A stretch of 64,000 nucleotides of DNA from Lineus longissimus (lineage: Eukaryota; Nemertea; Pilidiophora; Heteronemertea; Lineidae): positions 14,889,501-14,953,500 of the forward strand of contig NC_088310.1 of the NCBI RefSeq assembly GCF_910592395.1, given 5' to 3'. The position numbers and the translations under genes are program-made. The notes beneath the pieces are model-generated. The model had not been told where the DNA came from. It did no database searches and saw nothing but the letters and a program-made list of their open reading frames with translations. Within the stretch, counting starts at the first letter, position 1. Every line of letters begins with the position of its first letter. This document shows positions 1 to 11,997 of this stretch, one piece after another.

Positions 1-49
1 TGAACGAAGGAATAAATTATTAACATTTCTTTTATGTATCTCTTTTCAG

Positions 50-979
50 TTGATGGAAGGTGAAGCGCCGGAGATATGTGTGGATGCGGATGAAGGCCGA
101 GAGGAACTGATTGCAAAACGCAAAAGCGCCAGGGACGTGGTCTACCAATTCCTGAAGAGAAACCTCCAGCTGCACGAACAGCAAGCAATCGACATGGCAC
201 AGTTGGAGGAGCTGCATCAATTTGCAGAGAATAGGGATTTCTCTGGCGGAGCCACCATTACAGGAGTCACCATACAGGCTATCAAGTTTTTTGTTGCTCG
301 GGCTAAATCATCCAGGAAATTTGCCTGTGGGGAAGTCAAATTTGTGGGGGTTCAGCTTAGGGATCTAGTGGAGCATTTTCATGGCAATGTTGGGGACTTA
401 GAGACAACTATATCTAAGTTGAAAAGTTTTTCTTCCGTACAATCTTCTCATTCTAGTGAGGGGGGGAGGGGACAGGGACAGGCTGTGCCGCGAGAACTTC
501 CGATCTTGCTTTTCGCGGACAGCATGTTCCTTCAATGTAAGCGGTTTCCAGGTATTCTTTCCGTGGCACATTCAGGGGAGAAGGCGGAGGAACTATTGAA
601 CGTTGTTTCTCACCTGCGTGGTGATGCCAGGGCGGTGGTGGTGAATCATGGCCTCAACCATACCAGGAGCTGTGGGTCGCCACGACCTGCTATGGAGCAA
701 GTCCTCCGCGTTCTCCAAACAAGTCACCCGGGTGTGCCAATTTTTCATTTGAATATGCCTATGTCACCTAGTCTTTGGTCCAACTCGCTGCAACTTGAAC
801 GGGCACAATATTTTGAGTGGATGATGGCGGACATAGGCTTCATTTCAATTCCTCATCCCCAGCTTCCAGATCACCAGTATGGAAGGGACGCCTTTCATTA
901 CAGTGATAGTGGGATGAGATATGTCCATTGTCCTCCATCATCTGACCTCGTTCGTGAGCAGCTGGTTGGGACACACTGA
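50..979 (+). CDS. Last ORF of an LTR retrotransposon, SGNH-hydrolase-like domain
   Basis: A 309-residue ORF opens just after a pyrimidine-rich stretch ending in CAG at 47-49, which looks like a splice acceptor, so it may be an exon or a spliced subgenomic ORF. Residues about 1-125 are charged and helical and I do not recognise them. Residues about 150-300 resemble an SGNH/GDSL esterase: block I is LLFADSM (Ser nucleophile), block III is VNHGLNH (Asn) and block V is GRDAFHYSDSG (the D-x-x-H motif). The ORF ends about 350 bp before a polypurine tract (1321-1330) and a short LTR, the position of an env-like third ORF in Ty3/gypsy-type elements. SGNH domains are known in some retrotransposon ORFs (CR1 LINE ORF1, for example). 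Enzyme activity and target are unknown. No gag or pol is visible because the window begins here. An unrelated host exon is the alternative. Confidence 0.5.
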   Translation: MMEGEAPEICVDADEGREELIAKRKSARDVVYQFLKRNLQLHEQQAIDMAQLEELHQFAENRDFSGGATITGVTIQAIKFFVARAKSSRKFACGEVKFVGVQLRDLVEHFHGNVGDLETTISKLKSFSSVQSSHSSEGGRGQGQAVPRELPILLFADSMFLQCKRFPGILSVAHSGEKAEELLNVVSHLRGDARAVVVNHGLNHTRSCGSPRPAMEQVLRVLQTSHPGVPIFHLNMPMSPSLWSNSLQLERAQYFEWMMADIGFISIPHPQLPDHQYGRDAFHYSDSGMRYVHCPPSSDLVREQLVGTH

Positions 980-1330
980 AGACTGATTGAACTTAATCGT
1001 CTGCTAATACTCTCCTAATAGTTACACTGCAGGTGGTTTTGTGTCGTTTTGTGAATACTAGTGACAGACAGTCGGCCCCTCAAGAGAAGAAGGCATCAAG
1101 GAGAAGAGACAAGACGCGAAGAGAAGGGTGAATGATGAGGGCTACCCAGGACCGGAATGTCAATACTCTTTCGGTCCGGGTAATGGTTGCTATACACGCC
1201 AGTGTCCTCCCATCACCCAAATTCACCAAGAGATGTCTGCTTATTGTACATACACCTTGTAAATATTACCGTTTTGCTGTATCTCAATTTTTTGTACATG
1301 TATATAGGCCCAGCAATTTTAAAGGGGGGA

Positions 1331-1541
1331 TGGTGTGGTGAGCAGGCCTTATGAGACGGCCCCTCACCAGCGAGCGACGAATGAGGTCGCGCAAGTGCAG
1401 AGCGCGGCGATTGAGCGGATCGACGAGACACACCGATTTGACTGTAGTTTCAAGAGAATAAAGAGCGTTGACATCAAGAATAACCCTACATAGATCGTAG
1501 ACGTGAGTTATTACGTAGTAGCTAGAAACTCGATTATTACA
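1331..1541 (+). repeat. 3' LTR of a short-LTR retrotransposon (Ty3/gypsy type likely)
   Basis: A polypurine tract, AAAGGGGGGA at 1321-1330, is followed by sequence starting TGGTGTGGTGAGC. The LTR contains an AATAAA polyadenylation signal near 1458-1463 and ends in CA at 1541. Directly after 1541 the hAT-transposase relic on the minus strand resumes, which fixes the right edge independently. The 5' LTR lies outside the window, so the 5-bp target duplication cannot be checked. The left edge could be 1331 or 1334. Confidence 0.6.
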
Positions 1542-2248
1542 CTTTGCTCAAACCAAGCTCGTTCATTGTCGAGAGGATTGCTTCACTGACATCTTTGCAC
1601 TTGGCATGTCCAAACATCAAAGCTTTCAAGAAGCGTGTGATGACCTCACCTTTCTTCTATGACCAAACACACAACATCAGGTCCAACTGTTTCTTGTTTT
1701 GCGCAGTTAGTTTCATCAAACTGCAGTGTAAAAGAGTTGTTGTCGTTTTGAACACTTTTGCACAGCAGTTGAAGGAAGTAAGGCCCCAAACCATCTGATA
1801 TGTTATAGGAGACCTTGTTTCGGCCAAGAGAGAAGTCCTTCGTGTATGGACAGGGAAACATAAATTTGAATAATTGTGATAAGCCTTCACAACTATTATA
1901 ACTGTAGTTACTTGCTGCTACCTTCATGGACCATGCTGCCTCTGCAACAGCAACTTGGTCGTTCTGGCATCTAGGAGGAAGAACAATTGTTCCTGGCTTC
2001 TGTGTCGTCGAGAAATTTACCTGATCTTTTGAAAAACGTTGACGGGCTATAGCCTTGTGTCCATCACCGTCCGCATGTTTCAAGATCTGTTTAAACCCAC
2101 TATTGTCACACTTGATGGACCGTGAACACAATGTACATTTGGCACTGTATGGTGAATCTTCTTCCTTCAGCCATTTGCCAACAATGTGCCCATTTCCATC
2201 TTTATTCTCCAGCCACGATTTTTTGAATTTTGTTTTCGCCTTAGGCAT
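1542..2248 (-). pseudogene. Decayed hAT-family transposase fragment with BED-like zinc finger
   Basis: Read on the minus strand from 2248, the first ~65 residues hold a BED-like finger (CTLC, then KHADGDGH). A region typical of hAT-type transposases follows: DFSLGRNKVSYNISDGLGPY, then FTLQFDET, whose Asp would be the first catalytic acid. The frame breaks near GCGCAAAAC (about 1690-1700). A second frame then continues through an in-frame TAG into GEVITRFLKALMFGHAK and stops at the LTR edge at 1542. The element is therefore a dead copy cut off by a retrotransposon insertion. The C-terminal dimerisation domain is missing. The BED/hAT assignment rests on motif recall, not a search. Confidence 0.6.
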
Positions 2249-5200
2249 GATGAACAGGTATTAGTATGATAGGATACAACATGCACGTACAGTCATTAGA
2301 TCACCTAAAAGGAACATTGATGTAAGAAATATCTATAAAGCTAGCTATGATTTTATATTCACACAACAGGGAATTGATCAATCACCTGCTGGCGTATAAA
2401 ATTATAGCTGGTAATTGACTATCCCACTAGTGCAAAATATATTCTAAAAGGATTTAACTATATTCCTGAAATTTGGGAAGTGACAAGCCTCATCGACAGG
2501 TGCCAAATCACTTCCATCAAAAACATAGTCAAACACACTTGTAGATCATACGAAGAGTAGCAGGTAAAGTGCTACAAATGTGGCACTTGAAAATTCACCA
2601 AGTGAGATGAGCACAGGTATCAAACCTCAAATTTCCTGAAATTTCTATCCAAGGAAAATTTCTATCATGGGAAAATTGTAAGTGAGAGAAGGAAACTTAC
2701 CTTTAGGAGACTACACTTTGATGGACTTCGTTCATGTTTATGCCAGTGAGTCTACGCAACAGAAGTGATCTAGCAGCAGAATCCATGTCAAGTGCTTCAT
2801 CGACGACACCATTGCCCGCGCAGTTCATCGGAAATACAAGAAAATAAGGATTTATTACTAATTTCAGCAGAAATTGGTCAAAAATAAGGAATAAGTAGGA
2901 ATTGAAGAAAAATTGTAAAAAAGTAGGAATTAGTAGGTAGGAAAAATAGGATCACCAACATGCCTGGGAGTCTTAAAATCCTATTCTCAAGACAGAGCCA
3001 GTCACATGCTCATCCCCTTGCAGAGCCTTTTCAATTTCATTGTATGATGAATGCTTGCCTCTTCCGCAATGGAAGTGTCGACAGTGATAAAGAGGATAAT
3101 AGCACTACTCATCGGTCTTCTTTCTGCACCTTCTTTCCTCTGCGTAACGAAACATTTATCAAATAAGAACAAGAGAGAAGAGGTGATTTGTGATTTTAAA
3201 TAAACAGTTAGATTTTATTTGTTTTATTATTACCGGTATCCTCTTGAAGAAATACTATACATGTACAGGATAGGGCAATCGAAACACATCCACAAAATGC
3301 CACATTAGTTTTTCTAGGAAAATAATTGTGGCATAATAATATTTCATTTTGAACTTTGTTTCTAGAACGTTGAAACCCTGCTCAAAAACAAAACAAAACA
3401 AAAATTATTTGAAATTCAATGAACAGAGTTATACTAATAGCGTATTGCAAGCATACAACAAACCATTTGGAATTTCAAAAGATGATCACTGTGAATATTT
3501 GCAGTGTGAAACAGAATTAAAAGACCAATTTCTCTGTCACTAACGTCTGTATCACATAAATAAATAAACAAGGCCACTGAAATTAAGGGGAAACTTGAGG
3601 CAAGAACCAGACTGGCCAGATACTCAGATTAACAGCAACAGTACTAACACAGGCCTATGAGTAATATTTTTGTCACTTGTCAAACCAGGCCATAGCTCTT
3701 TTTAAACTTTGCATCTTTATTGGGTATATGTCACCTATAATGAACCATTCTTGTAAGCCATAGCACTTGCAGCTGATCAGCAGACTATGAAATAAGAAGT
3801 TTCGCGAATTTGTCTTAAGAAAGAGCATAAACGTCAAAATTCCCGCAAGAATAAGGACGTCTCATAACATACGTCATGTGATCAAATAGTTGATACTGGA
3901 TTTACAAAGTGCAAATCGAGGGCTGCGGCCAACTAAGAAATCCCGGGAAACGGGTCACTCACCCGAGTCATGAAATAACTTTTTGCAAATCTCACGCTGG
4001 GCCTAAGGTCTCATAAGGAGTGTTTTTTTGTATTCATGCGCGGCCATATCCGTGTTGATTCAGCAGTTGTTTTGGCAAAGACATGTTTTTTTGGAGTTTC
4101 TGAAACCTAGGGCGCTACTCTGTACTCAATAGGCGGCTTACAAGAAACTACGCATTTATACTGTTGAGTGTTGTTGCCGACGTATGTGTACACTGAACTT
4201 GGGATGTGCGTCGGCCCCGTGTTGAAATGCCGTCCAGTGCCAGTTGGTGCGTTTTTCGCTGATTTGTGCAAAATTCAACATATCTCAAAAGTTCAATGGT
4301 TGACCCTCGATTTTTTTTATTTTTGTGTAGCGTAAGCAACTGTCTTTCATCACTCATGGGAGAATGGTCATAAGAATTATTCACGAAGAAATGTATAATA
4401 TTTGGGGGTTTTCGTGATTGTCCGGCCCAATTGGCAATATTGCCATTTGGGATGGTGAACAGAGCTAGGAGCAAATGCGACGCTTATGATTTATTTAAAG
4501 AAATAAAATGCCCGATTTAACATCCTGCAGAATCAGGGGAATCGGGCGTTTCCAGTGATATACGACACAAATGGGTTATCTTCATGCATTCAATTTGGAA
4601 ACGCATTGTAAAATAGATGTTACGTCCTGTTAATGGGGCACGTCATCATCACGTACATTTTGGAAAAACTCCCTAACGAAACCTAATGGCGGGGGGGGCT
4701 TGATTCTTTGGTTATGGCAGGATTTTCGGCTAGGAATAAGTTTTAGTGTTTTAACGACTCAAATTTTTTCTAAAAGTTGTTTTTTTCATATGAGTTGTCT
4801 GTTTAGACATATATTACACAAATCAGTTGTTAGTATGGACTAGCAGATTTAATTCAATAAAATATTCCATGTTTGAAAATCAACGACCAACCTTGTAGTA
4901 TACGTTGTCCCTACGTATTCAAGCTCCCGAAAGGTGGCCAGTGTGGCATGGATGGGTCGATGTAAAGAAGTCCTTTGCCAGTTTTGCCGGCGGAGTTGAA
5001 ATAGTGAAGACACGCGAAACCCCCTATCATTGCAAAATAATTTCATACTTGAACGTGAGTGAATCATAATAGGTCCAGTAGTTAGTTTAACAGTCTGTCT
5101 TGCCTCCTTTTTCTATGAATTTCTTTGGAGAAGGTGATTTGATGATGTAGGCTACACAGTACACATGCATGCATTGCATGCCCGCGCCATGCAATGGATG

Positions 5201-5869
5201 GTCAATCACGTTATGGACATGATGGATAGGCTAGGCCTACTCATGCCTTGCAATTGCATGATTGATATCTTATATAGTAGGCCTAATACATGCTCTCGAG
5301 TCGTGTAACTGGGAGACAGTGCGCAGTGTGTTGATATGTAATGTAGGCCTACATGATTATATTAGTTCCAATAATAAAGTGAGGAAAATTGGTTGCCCTG
5401 ACTCTCGAATTGAAAAATTTGAGCGACATCAAGTTCAACAGCACAGGCAGACAGTAAAAACCTACATGTATGCTATATGCAAAAATTCCGAAAACTATTC
5501 TACAGGGCCTACACCCATACATTCATTGTACTAGGGAGGCCACACCAAATTTGATCACAAATAGTCATTAAACTAATAAAAGCGCCAAAAAAAACGAACC
5601 ACCCAACGAGCATCATTGATGTGACAAAATGGCAAAAAGCTACAACATCCTATATTATGCTACCAAATGTTCTTGGCCAATAGCGTAACTCGATTCACAT
5701 CATGTGATTTCAAGTCATCACATCGTATCGGATCCAAAAAAGCAATAACGGATCCAAAAAAATGTCGTAACGGATCCTAAAATATACATTTTGTATATTT
5801 CATTAAAAACAAATTGTTTCATTATTTTCCTTTGGATTGATTTCTTTGCCAAGACATTTGGTTGCATAA
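2249..5869. other. Non-coding stretch, no gene recognised
   Basis: AT-rich sequence with only short, unsupported ORFs. A minus-strand stretch near 2700-2820 reads open for about 38 residues but has no recognisable family. Short tandem CGGATCC-type copies occur near 5728-5780. Confidence 0.5.
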
Positions 5870-5874
5870 TATAG

Positions 5875-6020
5875 CAAATAGTGGATGTAGGTCGTCCAAT
5901 ATGGAATTTTGATGGACGAAGAAATGTCATGGTGGACTCGCAAAGCCTCGTCCGCCGTCCGCCATGACATTTCTTCGTCCATCAAAATTCCATATCGGAC
6001 TCCCAAACATCCACTATTTG
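5875..6020. mobile_element. 146-bp palindromic MITE with 5-bp target duplication
   Basis: The two halves (5875-5940 and about 5957-6020) are near-perfect reverse complements, ending in CAAATAGTGGATG and its complement. The sequence TATAG flanks it on both sides (5870-5874 and 6021-6025), as expected for a target duplication. It has no coding capacity and the superfamily is undetermined. Confidence 0.7.
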
Positions 6021-6167
6021 TATAGTAGTGTAAGATCCCACTACATCCGACATGAACACTGCCTGCTGTGTCACAATAAACCAAAAATAGATAGGCCTAT
6101 TGCACGTTCTCTTTCGGTATACTTCTAGTAAACTCCAAACCGGCAGGACATTTCGAATCCAGTCACT

Positions 6168-6772
6168 GGGCCATATAAATAAAAACTAGCATTTGCTTTC
6201 TATACCGATTTTGAAGGCTTTGCTGGTACTTGTATGAATAAAACCTTCTATAGCAAATGATCGGAAATTGAAATTTTTGCTACAAGTCTAAGCAAACGCT
6301 TTTTAGCAGCTAGAGTTTGCTTTTAGAGGGAGTGAATCATGATTGTCTCCATATGAATAAAGCATAGCATACACTTGATAGGAAATGCTTCGACACTGAT
6401 TTTTTTGTGAGGTTGCTCCGGAGGTGGCTAGGAAGTTGAAGTAAGACTTTTTTTAAGAGGTTTGTCATCTTCCGAATGGCTAATTTTATGCAATTTGGTC
6501 ACAAATATTGTATTTGCCATGAAAGCCATGTTGTGTAGATTTTATTAGGCCACGTGTACCGAGGTCATAGCATTTTACAATTTAGTCGGAGGACACTCCA
6601 GATTGGTCTTTAAGCACAAAAGCATTTGCTTGAAGATTTTTTGCAGAGCATTTGCAGTGAAAGGTCCACATTATTCATACGAAAAAAAGTATAATCTTCT
6701 ACTTTTAGGAAAAACTGCCTCTACTTGAAGGATTTCCTTCCAAGTAAATGCTAGTTTTTATTCATATGGCCC
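6168..6772. mobile_element. 605-bp MITE with GGGCCATAT terminal inverted repeats
   Basis: The left end GGGCCATATAAATAAAAACT matches the reverse complement of the right end (GGGCCATATGAATAAAAACT) and the match continues through TAGCATTT. ACT flanks both sides (6165-6167, 6773-6775), suggesting a 3-bp target duplication. Internal sequence is non-coding. Confidence 0.65.
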
Positions 6773-6927
6773 ACTGTCTATTGTTGCGAAAAGTTTCTTG
6801 TTTGGCCGTTTGGGGCGTTGGGTGTCTATCTTTGGTTTATTGTGATGTATTCACGTCGGATCTTTTTTCGCCATTTTGTCACATCTATGATGATCGTTGG
6901 GTGGTTTGGTTTTTTGTGTGCTTTTAT

Positions 6928-7330
6928 TAATGACTATTTGTGATCCGATTTGTGAGTATAATGGATACATGAGGAGTAACTTGGGAGTAAGTAGCTCGGT
7001 ATATAACAGTTTTTGGATTTATTTGCATGCACTGTCTGCCTGTTGGTACTGCTTTTCAAGATGGTGGCAACTTACCAATTCTAGAGGCGTTGTGCGTGAG
7101 GAACGAAATTGGCGCCTCTAGTGTTGATCATCCATTTTGGAACATCGATAATGCTTGTTTGTTGGTTCGGGATACTGTCCGTTTTTAATCACTGTTAATG
7201 ACTATTTGTGATCTGATTTGGAGTACAATGGATACATGAGGAGTAACTTGAGAGTAAGAAGCTCGGTATGGAATAGTTTTTGGAATTTATGCATGCACTG
7301 TTTGCCTGTTGAAGTCGCTCAAATTTCACG
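6928..7330 (+). repeat. Tandem duplication of a dispersed repeat, ~268-bp spacing
   Basis: Two diverged copies begin TTAATGACTATTTGTGATC at 6928 and 7196 and share sequence through the GCATGCACTG block. The first copy also holds AAGATGGTGGCAACTTAC and a GAGGCGTTG block that recur in inverted orientation at about 17030-17095, so this is an interspersed repeat. Confidence 0.5.
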
Positions 7331-7439
7331 ATTTGAGAGTCATGGTGACGACGATTTGTCACTTAGTCTTAAAATCGGAACATGTATAGGATATCAATGC
7401 CCTCTGCTCCATGCATACCAACCATGGCACAGGCATTGA

Positions 7440-8278
7440 TAGTACATGTTAAGTGTAACCATAGGGTACCGCCATCTTGGCTAGACCTCAAAATCCTAAA
7501 GCAATTAAAACTTTTTCAAAATGTAGTGAATGCTCATTTCAAGGGCTGGAGTCTGTTCTTTGTTTTCCAGAGAACAACCTCCCTGAGAGTTTTAAATGAA
7601 CATTCAACCGACAACCTGCGTAAATAATGTTTTGCCATTTTGAAAAGACCCTTTTCACAGGCAGCGTATGTTTACCATGGAGTAGAAGTACAAATATACA
7701 AGCTTATCCAAACAATTTACTTGAAGTCCACGTCTTCCAATGATCATGATATTTTGAATGCTTTTGGTGATGATTTGATTTACCCTTTTGGGATGCTTGG
7801 TACACAGGGCGTATTATGTATTTCCAACACTTTTTCCGTATTGTACAGTGATACGCTAAGTGTATGGTGCTACCATCTCTTAAGAGCTCATAAAACTAAA
7901 GCTAATGGTTTGGCGAACTGTTCGGGCTGGATTGCCGGGTTTTTCCTGGGGATTTTGGCGCGGATTCGCTTTACTGACGGCGTGGCACTTAGCAGCACTG
8001 ATTATTTTATGAAGGAGGAGCTGGCTGATGCGTTTATGAAATGAATGATTCAGACAGTGGGGATGATGATATATTCAGGAGAGGATGGTTTTGAGTGACT
8101 CTGGTGGGGAAAATAATTCCGACTGGGAATTTGATCGTGCTGATCAGCCCCCATTTCATTTATCTGCATTTATTCCCGTTCTAATATCAACATCAGATGG
8201 TGATGTTAACGTACACAGGCTTGTATCATTCACAAAACGATTTGTATGTAAAAAAAACGGCATTGGCCACATATTTTT
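7440..8278. other. No gene recognised; acidic ORF fragments
   Basis: An open stretch at 7640-8044 (134 codons) has no family I recognise. Just after it, short acidic frames (DSDSGDDDIF at about 8050, then SDSGGENNSDWEFD at about 8095) resemble the acidic N-termini of piggyBac-type transposases, but I found no TTAA-bounded ends, so I make no call. Confidence 0.3.
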
Positions 8279-8518
8279 AGCTCAGCTGACAAAGTCAGCG
8301 AAGCTGGTAATATTACTCAGGGAATGGTGTCTGTCCTTCCTTCTGTGCCACTTTTGGGCATTTTGTAACCGCAAGGCCTAGGCACTTAGTTCTTGAAAAT
8401 TTGGCCACAATTCTGTGAAAACGATATAAGAGGTGCACGCTCCGTTCGCGAATTATTTTGAAGTGGAGAATTCCCACAGTATGTGCAGTGAATCGGCATG
8501 ATTCTGTTTGCATTTTAG
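8279..8518 (+). mobile_element. Family B Helentron-like element, 5' fragment
   Basis: Starts after TTTTT with AGCTCAGCTGACAAAGTCAGC, the 5' stem-loop signature of family B. The body (ATTTTGAAGTGGAGAATTCC block) matches a second copy at about 29447-29590. The 3' part is missing. Confidence 0.55.
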
Positions 8519-8523
8519 TTTTT

Positions 8524-9709
8524 ACCCCTCAGCCCAAATGGGTTAGAGGGGTATTGTCGTCACGTGCGCCGTCCGTCCGGGTGGGTGGGCGTCTGCTACT
8601 TGGTTTCTGTCGATTCATAGGAGAAAGGCTTTGACAATCAATTCAATTTTTGGTATGTACAATCATGGTCAAAAGTTTATGGACACCAGTTTTTTGCACA
8701 TTTTCTCAAAAACGGCTAATCCTATTGAAACCAAATTTTCACGAATGGTGGAGAATCTTCTTGGCTATCGAATGACGTGATAGTTGATATCAGGACCAAT
8801 TGCATAACAAAGTTATTACATAATTTTGAGAGGCATCTTTTTACTTTTTTGTTAATCAATTTTTCAAAACCAAATTTACCCTACATTATATCTTGCACAT
8901 TGTTAAGACTTTCTGTGAAAAAAAATTGGATAAATCTCATTTCGGTTTTGAGATATATCGAAATATAAAATTTTTGATATTATGATAATTTGATATTTTT
9001 GGGTTTTTTGCAACTGTATCATTGAGAAGTCAGACCAAAATAATGATTGGCACCAATTTAGCACAGCTAGCAACTAATATTGCTGAGAAAAGGTGGATAC
9101 TTGGTAATGGTAGTATGAAAATTTTCATATTATAATTTCAAGATGTTCCTTTAGTTGAAAATCAGAAAAAAATCACCATTCATTCAGGGGACATGGGTAC
9201 TACTAGGATATATAAAAAAATCAGAAAAATCTCAAAATTTTCAGAATCTCAAAATTTTGATATTTTGATATATCATGAAAAGTAAATGATATTTTCAAAT
9301 ACTTTCTTCACAGAAAGTCTTAACATTGTTATCTGTATGATGCAAGATTTATACTCCGATTTAAAAAAATCCATCAACCAAAAAGTGAAAAATAGATGCC
9401 TCTCAAAATTATGTAATAACCTAGTGATGCAATTGGTCCTGATATCAACTATGATATCATTCAATAGCCAAGAAGATTTTCCACTATTGGTGAAAATTTG
9501 GGTAAAAAAGGATTAGCCGTTTTGAGAAAATGTGCAAAATCTGGTGTCCATAAACTTTTGACCATGAGTGTACATTGGGGGTGACTAGAGAAAGGTTCCT
9601 TTCGAAAACGGGCTTGTTCCGATTATCAATATGGCCACCAGGGTGGCGTGTTTAAAATTGGTTTCCGTCAATTTCGAGGAGAACCGTTCGTTCGATCAAA
9701 TTCATTTTT
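8524..9709 (+). mobile_element. Family E repeat with a 5' stem-loop, interrupted at 8658-9572
   Basis: Begins after TTTTT with ACCCCTC, whose complement AGAGGGGT follows after a short loop, then a GTCCGTCC-rich stretch. This is the same start architecture as families A-D. The copy resumes after the inserted MITE and is cut at 9709 by family A. No 3' end is seen, so membership is inferred. Confidence 0.4.
8658..9572. mobile_element. Tc1/mariner-like foldback MITE with ~290-bp inverted arms
   Basis: The left arm (about 8658-8960) and right arm (about 9280-9572) are reverse complements. Their tips read GGTCAAAAGTTTATGGACAC, a Tc1-like terminus, and TA bounds each end. The centre (about 8960-9280) is AT-rich. 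Mirrored ORFs on both strands only reflect the inverted arms; no transposase is present. Confidence 0.7.
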
Positions 9710-11859
9710 GGCTCACCGTAGGGGAGTCTGTACGATCGCTCTGTGTCCGTTGTCGTCGTCGTCGTCGTCCGTTGTATCCTGTAGCACGTTTCTTAACCGC
9801 TTGTGGTATGAACCTGAAACTTTGCATACATCATGCTCAAAGTCATATGTACCCTGACACTGAATTTTGCACCGGTCTGATTCTTGACTTTGCCACCAGG
9901 GCCAGAGGGCTAAAACCAAAAGGTTAATATGTACAATATCTCATTTATTACTGATTTTTTTTGACAAAAATTTTATGGTGGGTACCTTCAGCAAGGATAC
10001 ATCACATATCGTACAGGTTTTTGATTTGACCTATTTTCAAGGTCACAGAGGTCAAACTCTAAAATTTCACCAATATTGGCATGTTTTATCTTTATTCGTC
10101 CTATAGTCTTTAAATTTGGTATGTAGACACCTGTTACGTAGCTCTACATGTTGAAAACAATCAGGTCGATGTGGCGTCATTTTCAAGGCCACAGAGGTCA
10201 AATGGTGTGAATTGGCCGTTTGTGTGTAAATATGGCACGTTTCTTAACTGCTAAAGCTATGAACTTTAAACTTGGTTCACATGACCCCCTAGGTCAGATG
10301 ACCTGTGACACTGACCTTCGGTCCGGTCTGATTCTTAACTTGGCCACCAGGCGGCCAAAACCAAAAATTTGAATAGTGCCATATCTCGCTTATTACTGAT
10401 TAGCTTTTGGTAAAATTTTTATGATAGATACTCCTAGCAAGGATACATCACATATTGTACGGGTTTTTGATTTGACGTACTTGTCAAGGACACAGAGGTC
10501 AAATGGTGTAAATTGGCCATTTGAGCGTAACTGTGGAACGTTTGTTAACCCCTAAGGCTATGAACTTGAGACTTTGTATCAAGGACCCCCTAGGTCAGCT
10601 GACCTCTGACCTTGAATTTCAGTCCGGTCTGATTCTCGATTTGGCCACCAGGGGGCCAAAAGTGAATACCTAGAAAGTGTGATATCTCACTTAGTAGTGA
10701 TTCGTTTTCAATAACATTTGTATGGTAGGTTCTCCTAGCAAGGATACATCACATGTCTTATGAGTTTTTGATTTGACCTGCTTTTCAAGGTCACAGAGGT
10801 CAAATGGTGTAAATTGGTCGTTTGATTGTAACTATAGCATGTTTCTTAACCACTAAAGCTATGAACTTGAAATTTGGTACACATGATTGACTCCCTACGT
10901 CATGTAACTCGGACTGCGAATTTCGATCTGATCTGGTACTCAACTTAGTCACCAGGAGGCCAAAACTAAAATAGGTAAAAAGTGCAATATCTCGTTTATT
11001 AGAGACTTGTTTTAATGATATTCTTATGGTACTTACACTAAGCAACGATACATAACATGTCATACCGACTTTGGTTTGACCTATATACTATACATGTACA
11101 ATGTTTCTTAACCTGCAGGCCTGCCAACTAGTACGATTTTGGCGTATTAGTACGATTTTTTGATGTTAAAAATTGTAAAATACGAAAATACGATTTCAAT
11201 CAACAAAATACGATTTTTTGAAAAATGGGGGTTAATTTTTTCGTTACACCCTGTATTTTGCCGAAGTCCGATTTCGATGAATCCGTTCCACGACCCGAGT
11301 AACTCGGGTCGTCGAACGGGTGACGTTTCTTCGATAGTGGATGCATGCACTGTACAGCAGTCGTTCCATTCACCCGGGTAGTTCGAGTACTGATCACGTG
11401 ATCGGCAGCATGGCGGCGGTAGAGTGAGCGGATTTTTGTGTGTTTTCCCTTTTGATCGAACGAATCTGGCTTGGCCATGTCTGATACTTAAATCAATTTA
11501 GGAGCATCAAATACACATGTATTGCTACAGCAGTAGTATTTTCAGTTCAGATATCCCACTGCAGGGCCTGTAGTCGAGTACACTTGTCAAAATGTTATCA
11601 CAAGACCCAAGGGAGAAAACACTGTGCCAGGATTTGTGTCCGATTTAAGGGCTGTACAAGCTGTATTTCGGATGATTTTGAGCATATTTGATCACCTCCT
11701 ACCCCCTCTAGAAAAATACTCTTTCTGACCCTCAAAATACTATAAATCAAGGTAGAAATACTACTTGGCAAAAGTTAGGGTTGGCAGGTATGAACCTGGA
11801 TGAATTCCAAAGCACCAAATATCTATACGGTGAGCACAATGGCCCCTGGCCGTTTCATT
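9710..11859 (+). mobile_element. Family A Helentron/HINE-like element with tandem core repeats
   Basis: The 5' end is GGCTCACCGTAGGGGAGTC after TTTTT, followed by a CGT-repeat tract. About four core monomers (roughly 290-330 bp) follow, each with CACGTTTCTTAAC, GGTCAGATGACCT, GGCCACCAGG and TCAAGGTCACAGAGG blocks. Near the 3' end TACGGTGAGC complements the 5' GCTCACCGTA, and a small GGCCcctGGCC hairpin with GTTTCATT closes the element. Subterminal inverted repeats plus a 3' hairpin and tandem core match non-autonomous Helentrons (HINEs) and bivalve pearl-type elements. A hAT-like MITE splits the 3' end. Confidence 0.65.
11116..11790. mobile_element. hAT-like MITE inserted in family A
   Basis: The element interrupts the family A tail between CTTAACCTG and GATGAATTCC. 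TTAACCTG (11108-11115) and TGAACCTG (11791-11798) form an 8-bp target duplication with one mismatch. The ends carry CTGCCAAC and its complement GTTGGCAG. The interior has repeated TACGATTTT motifs and no intact gene. Confidence 0.6.
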
Positions 11860-11997
11860 AGCTACGCTGGCTTCCAGCGGAGCTTATGGTTTGTACTGGA
11901 GCTGGCTGAAAGTAGTTCCAGCAAAATAGTTGCATTTTCATCCGAATTTGCTGTAGCTGGGCCAGAAAATGTCAACATGTCGTTTTGTGGGGTTATT
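11860..11997 (+). mobile_element. Family C short element, copy 1
   Basis: Begins AGCTACGCTGGCTTCCAGCG, a 5' stem-loop (CGCTG/CAGCG), directly at the 3' end of the family A copy. The next ~115 bp match a second copy at 33157-33275. It probably contains only the 5' part of a family. Confidence 0.5.

Noticed and set aside
7640-8044. A 134-codon + strand ORF
   Set aside because: No recognisable domain, ordinary start context and no splice or terminus support. Left as unsupported.
8777-9516. Similar ORFs on opposite strands (IVDIRTNCIT...)
   Set aside because: They mirror each other because they lie in the inverted arms of a Tc1-like foldback element, so they are not a gene pair.
9710-11115. Regularly spaced short repeats suggesting a CRISPR-like array
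   Set aside because: The whole ~300-bp monomer is repeated, there are no unique spacers, and the genome is eukaryotic.
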